A stretch of DNA of 64,000 nt from Ptychodera flava (lineage: Eukaryota; Hemichordata; Enteropneusta; Ptychoderidae). Below the pieces are notes generated by a model. It was given only the letters and a program-made list of their open reading frames with translations. It was not told the DNA's origin and did no database searches. The stretch covers positions 21,985,154 to 22,049,153 of the forward strand of contig NC_091931.1 in the NCBI RefSeq assembly GCF_041260155.1, read 5' to 3'. The stretch's first letter is position 1; each line of letters begins with the position of its first letter. The position numbers were made by a program, and so were the translations under genes. This document shows positions 58,667 through 64,000 of the stretch, piece by piece.

Positions 58667-59629
58667 ATGGACACCGCATCACATCATCGCCTTCCCTTCG
58701 TTCCCTATCAGCAAGATGATGTCGATATAGAGGTCATGTTAGCGACCACTCAGCTGTCATCTTTCCAGTCTCCAGACAACGCAACATTCACCGTCCCGTC
58801 TTCGAGGACGGAACTCGATGAAATCCTGGACGAACTTGGCTTTGCAGGTGAGTGTAACGACGGTCAATCATAATTCTTTCGCGTATTAAGCATTTGGTTA
58901 GGAATTGTATTTGCAAATCACACGTCGTCAAACTCGGTTACTATTGGCCAACGCTCGCCAAAGATGTAGGTACATCAGTGACGTACACATGATATGGCAA
59001 TCGGAAGTTGTTCGTGTTATTTTCGACTGAATGACAGAAAGTAAGATTTTTTTTCTATTTTCGTCTTACAGATGAACCAATGTTTGATACAACTCATTAC
59101 CAGTGCTTCGACGAAGACGACGACGATGACGTCATCCCTCCGCTCTCCCCGCCAACTGCCGACTACCCACCAAGTGACAGAGCAGAGTCGCCCGATATCT
59201 CATCACACCGGTCTCTTCTCTCTCTCGCCACCCATATTCACATGTGTCATTTCGACATCACAGATGAGAATGAAGGGATATTAGAAGCTACTTTCCGAAG
59301 ACAACGCTATCCATGTAACGAGACTAGACGAAGATTGGCGAGAGTTACCGGATTGAGTCTGGACCTGGTCAATGTAAGTACCTCATGAATTGTCACTGTG
59401 AATTCCTCTAGATACACGTGGCATTTCGTTCTTCAATTGGTATGGAGACATATGTTGTATTAATATAAGTGTTGGATTTTAATTATTTACTTTAAATTAT
59501 CAATCTAATCATCTCATACACTCAATTTTCTCCTCACAGGACTGGTTTAGGCGTCGCCGTGTACAGCTTCTCAGGATCAGAAAGCGCCTCACCTTCCCCC
59601 TGCGATCCCTGCCCCGCCAGTACGCATAA
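58667..59629 (+). CDS. Divergent PRD-like homeodomain protein, copy E, altered C-terminus
   Basis: Exons 58667-58847, 59072-59373 and 59540-59629 give 190 residues. Exon 2 is of subtype 2 (DEDDDDDVIPPLSPPTADY), as in copy C. The homeodomain is residues 116-175, intact and with DWFRRRRVQ in helix 3. Shortly after it, an extra C in a run of C's (59594-59600 region) shifts the frame. The conserved tail CDPC...RGN is replaced by LRSLPRQYA and an early stop. The coding potential of the old tail is still recognisable downstream, so the change is recent. The homeodomain itself is unaffected. Otherwise the borders and promoter match the other copies. Confidence 0.8.
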
Positions 59630-59762
59630 CTTCGGGACCGGTCGCGGAAACTAGTCACACGCTGCTCGTACGTTTCTTTTCGTTGATGCTGTAGGTTTTT
59701 TGTACCTTTCATATTTATCGTATATTGTAAATATTTACATCTGCTGAACTTTTTATAAGCCA

Positions 59763-59768
59763 ATTAAA
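59763..59768 (+). terminator. Polyadenylation signal ATTAAA, gene E
   Basis: The same ATTAAA variant and surrounding CCAATTAAATATTTTT as in gene C. Confidence 0.6.
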
Positions 59769-60267
59769 TATTTTTCAAATGCATTTTTATTTTTCTGTTG
59801 TCTGTCTGCGAGGTATGTGTTACGTGTCGTAATCAACTAGTTTGAGGGGGTTTTTATAATAATTTTGCCATAGCTAAGTGATACTAGACCTAATATATTA
59901 AATGTATTCAGGTCTGTCAAAGAAAAAAATTGAATCAATTTTGGCTTAAAGTTATTTGTATTGTCCTGAAGTAAAAACGTGTTGATTCCCCGTAGTTTTC
60001 TCGAAATAGCTGGTGAAACGTAACACTACACCTCCCATATGAAAACGAATATGGCTACACGCTATTCTTTTCGTAAAGACATTACCTTCGACATAATTAT
60101 CATCGGAATAATTCTTTCGTCAGGGAAGGGACGGCGATTTTGATTAGGGAGTGGACGAGCTTCGGTCTGGCGTTCAAATTTCGGTACACGTCCTCTTTCT
60201 CTCTCAATCATTCACACTTTCACACAGAGTTTACCGCTCACTTGAAAAAGCTCTTTAAGTTGCAGTA

Positions 60268-62024
60268 AGGGAGGGAGCATTAGATCTTGGGAGGGGGGTG
60301 GTCAAAAATAGAAAAAAAAAAAATTCAGAGCAGAAAGTTAGGAAAAAAAAAATGTCAAACTAGTTTGGAAAATAAAAAAATAAATAAATAAGAAGACAAA
60401 GGCGTAAAAAAAAAATCTGAAAAAGTCTTTAAAATTTTGAATTTTTTTTAGATTTTACCGACAGAAAGCAACTTTCTGTATTTTTTAGTACATCCTCCTG
60501 GCACATTTTTAATTTTAATTTATACATTTAGAGTGCATGACTGTATCCCTTATACTGGAAGTTGTAATTATCTTATCTTTTCAGGACTTTTGTATTCCGA
60601 TCACTTGAAAATTATGAAATTATAGAGCCTGTTTTCTACTTGTTTCCTGCGTACAAACCAAGCAGGTACACTAGGTAAAACATTGAAACTATGGTATGGT
60701 TGTCAAGACAGAAAGTTGTATTTGCCTTTTAAGATCAAGGTAAACAGATGCAGGCCACATCAGTTTCATTTTTTCACAGCATTTTATTGCAATGATGAAT
60801 GCAAGAATGGGTGAACAAGTAGAAACACGTCAATAATGATAAAACAACATATCAAGTCATTATGTATTATTTTGCTTTTAAAAAGGCATTTTCAATTCTT
60901 TTTTCTCAAAAACAGCCTCAAAAAACAACAGCAACACATGTTTTAACATTCAACAATACACTACGTAGAATGCCATCTATCCAACAAATCCCAACACAAA
61001 AACACACAAAAGGGTTGAACTTTGAAAGTTTCTCGATAGCAAATACTGAATAAATCTGCATGAATAATCGTTTTTGTGTAGCAAATTTCAAAGAAATTGG
61101 ACAACCCCTTTCAGAGAATACAGATTTTTTGACCATGAATGGCATAAATTGCCCTAAAAAGACAAATATTGAAATTTCAACACATCTATACACATCCAAT
61201 CAATTTGGACATGCTGCTACAGAGAAAAAGATTTTTGATCAAAAAAGGGCAACAATTGCTCTAAAAACACAAATATGCAAATTTAACTATATTATTTAGC
61301 TATTTTAGCTTCTCAGCTTGTCAAAATCAATTGTAAATCATGAGATATGCATGATGTTTGGTGGGGTGAATGTAGGCATTTCACCACGCAGTAGAAAAGG
61401 AAGCCAGGAAACCAAAATAGTCAATTTTCAAAACTATAGGAAGCTACTGAGGAGCAAGAAGACCATGTTTCAGAGGAAGATGTGTAATCCAAAAAAATGC
61501 TCCCAAGTGCCACCAAATAACACCATTTTTATCTCTATTTTCAAAAGCTCCAACGGCAGGAGGGGACACCCCCTCCTGACCTCCCCCGCAAAAATACTCC
61601 CCAGGTGCCACTAAATAACACCATTTTAATCTCTATTTTTCAAAAGCTCCAACGGCAGGAGGGGGACATCCCCTCCTGGCCTCCCCCCGCAAAAATACTC
61701 CCCAAGTGCCACCAAATAACACCATTTTAATCTGTATTTTTCAAAAGCTCCTTAGCAGCAGGGGGACACCCCTCTCCTGACCTCCCCCCTCCGTGACCGC
61801 TTGCGTGGCCGCTTGTGGTGCTTGGCACCATATCTTTGCCCTTTTTATCTTCAGACAGCGACGAACTAAAAAAAAATTATAAATCTGAAAATTTACTCTG
61901 AAAAAAAAATTTGCACAGCTAATCTCAATTGGAAAAAAAAAATCAGAAATTTACAATAGTAAAAAAAAAAAATTCACAATTTCATTGTGACCACCCCCCT
62001 CCCAAGGTCTAATGGTCCATCCCT
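60268..62024. mobile_element. 1757-bp inverted-repeat element with TA duplication
   Basis: About 40-bp terminal inverted repeats start AGGGAGGGAGCATTAGA at the left and AGGGATGGACCATTAGA at the right (read inward), both followed by CTTGGGAGGGGGGTGGTCA. TA flanks it at 60266-60267 and 62025-62026, as in Tc1/mariner-type insertions. Inside are poly-A runs near both ends and a ~99-bp tandem repeat. No transposase is seen. Confidence 0.8.
61490..61800. repeat. ~99-bp tandem repeat, about three copies
   Basis: Each copy contains AAGTGCCACCAAATAACACC, CAAAAGCTCC and a self-complementary GGAGGGGGAC...CCCCTCCTG region. Starts are near 61499, 61598 and 61698. The third copy is more diverged at its end. 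Confidence 0.85.
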
Positions 62025-62026
62025 TA

Positions 62027-63330
62027 GAGTGCTCGAAAGTGAAAGACTGAAAATTTTGTCAAACTTTAATTACCAAATGAAACATCTCACTCTTTCACCA
62101 TATCAAGAATAACATGGGGCCCGGGGGCACCGACGTCCTTTGTACCTCCTTACTGTTTATTACATGTAATTGCTGTAAATGTGAAATTTGGCAAAAAGCC
62201 AATTGTTTTGACATAAATGAAAGTTATTTGAACTGGTTGGTTACCGCTCCAGCATAGTTCAAGTGTGGATTCTAAGTATCAACAACCTTGATATGAACCA
62301 TTGACTAAAAAACATTTGCTTGTTACACTCACCACACTTGTACTTAGTATTTGGAGTGTACACCTATCTACAATACAATGATAAAAAGTTTGGACTCTGT
62401 AGGTCAACAGTGCATCTTTAATGTATGAGACTAAATAAGCTTACCCTCAAGTATGTATAGGCCAAAACAATATTTAATTTTGAATTATGTAGTGCAGGGA
62501 AGGACATACAATATGGTGAAAAGCAAACTAAATATAAAAACTGAATATACAATTATATGGAAATGTTGTTTTACAGTCATGAGTATCTGGTGTGTGCCGA
62601 GAGACAAATACTAAAATTGGACAGTATCATCCTGACCACAGTTTGTCTGACTGGTTGTTTCCTTCTGATTTTCTGACACGGTGATAGGTACAAAATATTA
62701 TGCTATTCACGATAGTTACACAACATAGCTTGCATTTTGTTCACAGTAGAACTGAGTTTTACATGTAAGATAACTTTCTCGTAAACTGTAACTGTAAATT
62801 CTGGCTTCTGGCAGCTCAAACTCGCAATACTACATTTTTTGATATGATATGGAGTGATTTGCACACATGCAGTGACAGTCGATATATTCGTAGTTTGAGA
62901 GTCTACTGTACATTAAAGCATAGTGATGTTGACAACTACATGCATGTCAGTGCACGATTTCAAAGTAGCCAGGAGGAAATTCTAATGGTCTTTTAGTGGA
63001 AATATAGGTATTAAACGACAGTGAAACAAACAACATTAGTTATCGTGACCTTGCTAAAGTGCAATCTCGGATCATGTATGATCTAATGATCATGCCAAAT
63101 TACCATGTCGGATTTAGCCCTGCGTACGATGCTGTGTTCCGCTACAGCTATTCGCCCCGCTCGCCACAGCCCTGCAAAGACCCGTACGTAGGGTCGGTGA
63201 CTTCAAATCCAATTTTGGACTTGACGTAAAAAGCCAAATTACTGCCGAAATTCAGCGTTCTTGGGCCCAAGTCGTATCCCTGCCCGCCTCAGCTACTCGA
63301 TCGCTTCCAAAAATGCCAGTCTTTTATTCA
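62027..63330. other. MITE fragment, then nothing recognised
   Basis: 62030-62120 resembles the start of the 352-bp TTAA MITE (GCTCGAAAGTGAAAGACTG, then TATCAAGAATAACATGGGG). The 1757-bp element seems to have landed in or beside it. After that I see no gene or repeat to about 63330. Confidence 0.5.
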
Positions 63331-63337
63331 CTTTTCG

Positions 63338-63479
63338 TAAATAACCGTCGATGTCGGCAACTCTCTCGCTAGCCCTGCGTACGTACGCAGTGTACGCAGT
63401 GCATTCCCTGTGTGCGTTCCTAACACACAGCATCGTACGCAGGGCTAGCGAGAGAGTTGCCGACATCGACGGTTATTAA
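63338..63479. repeat. Inverted repeat with ~45-bp arms
   Basis: Left arm about 63338-63383 and right arm about 63434-63479 are nearly perfect complements, for example CCGTCGATGTCGGCAACTC. The ~50-base spacer contains TACGCAGTG twice. Part of the right arm plus spacer (CACAGCATCGTACGCAGGGC) is repeated in the opposite sense at about 63117-63137. Confidence 0.85.
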
Positions 63480-64000
63480 GTAAAGATGATGTCAAAATCA
63501 ATGCACAACTGTCGAAATTACCCAAAATAAGCAACAGAAAACTAAAAGTTATCGCTGTGTCGAAAGGACAGTATATCAACATAAAAAGACGCTAGTTTGT
63601 TATGACATGGAGGCCGGAGGTAGAAGGACAGAGCATTCCCTCGCTCTCACCCAGCTATTAGTACGGGCTGCCGATGGGATTGCCTCGCTATTAAAAGCAA
63701 TGGATTCGCCGGTACTGGGAGTACGGAGGCCATCATTCTTCAGTCTATCGAAGGAGCGGTTCGTGCCAAAAAATACATGACAGCAATCAAATATACGCTA
63801 AAACCTTTAAAACGTCAAAATTCGCAACTGACCGAGAAACATAACTTGTTATGTGCGCATGCGCATATTAAGGGGAGACCCATTTGATTTCGGGGGGGGG
63901 GGGTATGCAGGAAGTGGGTATGGGAACTTTTTTTTGTTAGAGAGACAGCATTTTTTATTTCTACAGTCAGACCTGCATCAATTTTTTTTTTCAAATGGAG

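Noticed and set aside
61060-61614. Open frames inside the 1757-bp element
   Set aside because: Low-complexity, repeat-derived and without catalytic motifs; the element is judged non-autonomous.
63607-63780. Possible first exon starting MEAGGRRTEHSL
   Set aside because: A 57-codon open frame in a GC-rich context near the window end, but no domain, clear donor or downstream exon can be shown.

Overview
The window looks like nuclear DNA of an invertebrate animal. It is AT-rich and gene-poor, its genes have GT-AG introns with AATAAA or ATTAAA signals, and it is dense in miniature inverted-repeat transposons, a tRNA-derived SINE and minisatellites. An ARM-TIR-SAM gene of a kind expanded in marine invertebrates fits an invertebrate deuterostome or similar lineage, but the species cannot be fixed from sequence alone. 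No retroviral, LTR or Polinton element was recognised.

The main content is a tandem array on the + strand of five small three-exon genes (A 2474-3537, B 9633-10672, C 27498-28492, D 49671-50717, E 58667-59629). Each encodes about 190-207 residues: an acidic N-terminal region, then a divergent homeodomain. An intron falls exactly between homeodomain positions 46 and 47, the classic PRD-class position. Helix 3 reads DWFRRRRAQ, so W48, F49 and R53 are kept but the nearly invariant Asn51 is Arg, and the N-terminal arm has no Arg5. All five have the same core promoter: an inverted CCAAT box, an octamer ATGCAAAT and TATAAAG. Two subtypes alternate (A, B and D; C and E), differing in exon 2 length, coding sequence, 3' flank and polyadenylation signal. 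Each gene sits in a larger duplicated unit with an upstream ~180-bp minisatellite, usually a SINE copy and often a decayed MITE. A relic unit without a gene lies at 46550-47885.

Other sequence separates the units. Between B and C lie a 1078-bp transposon derivative (14022-15099) carrying facing first exons of a zinc-finger protein and a RecQ-like helicase, then a 9.8-kb insertion (15246-25011) that holds a nested 901-bp element and a broken minus-strand F-box/C2H2 gene of probable transposon origin (22490-24770). Between C and the relic unit lies the only clear non-homeobox gene, a six-exon minus-strand ARM-TIR-SAM gene (33087-40074, 615 residues), with MITEs and fold-back repeats in its introns. 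The satellite upstream of E is split by a 3-kb element with many TGAACAC repeats (53577-56612). Downstream of E lie a 1757-bp TA-flanked element and a long hairpin.

The five homeobox genes have no visible functional link to the ARM-TIR-SAM gene. They look like a lineage-specific, rapidly rearranging homeobox cluster, comparable in style to tandem PRD-derived clusters in other animals. Their shared octamer-TATA promoter suggests common control by a POU-type factor; that is inference.
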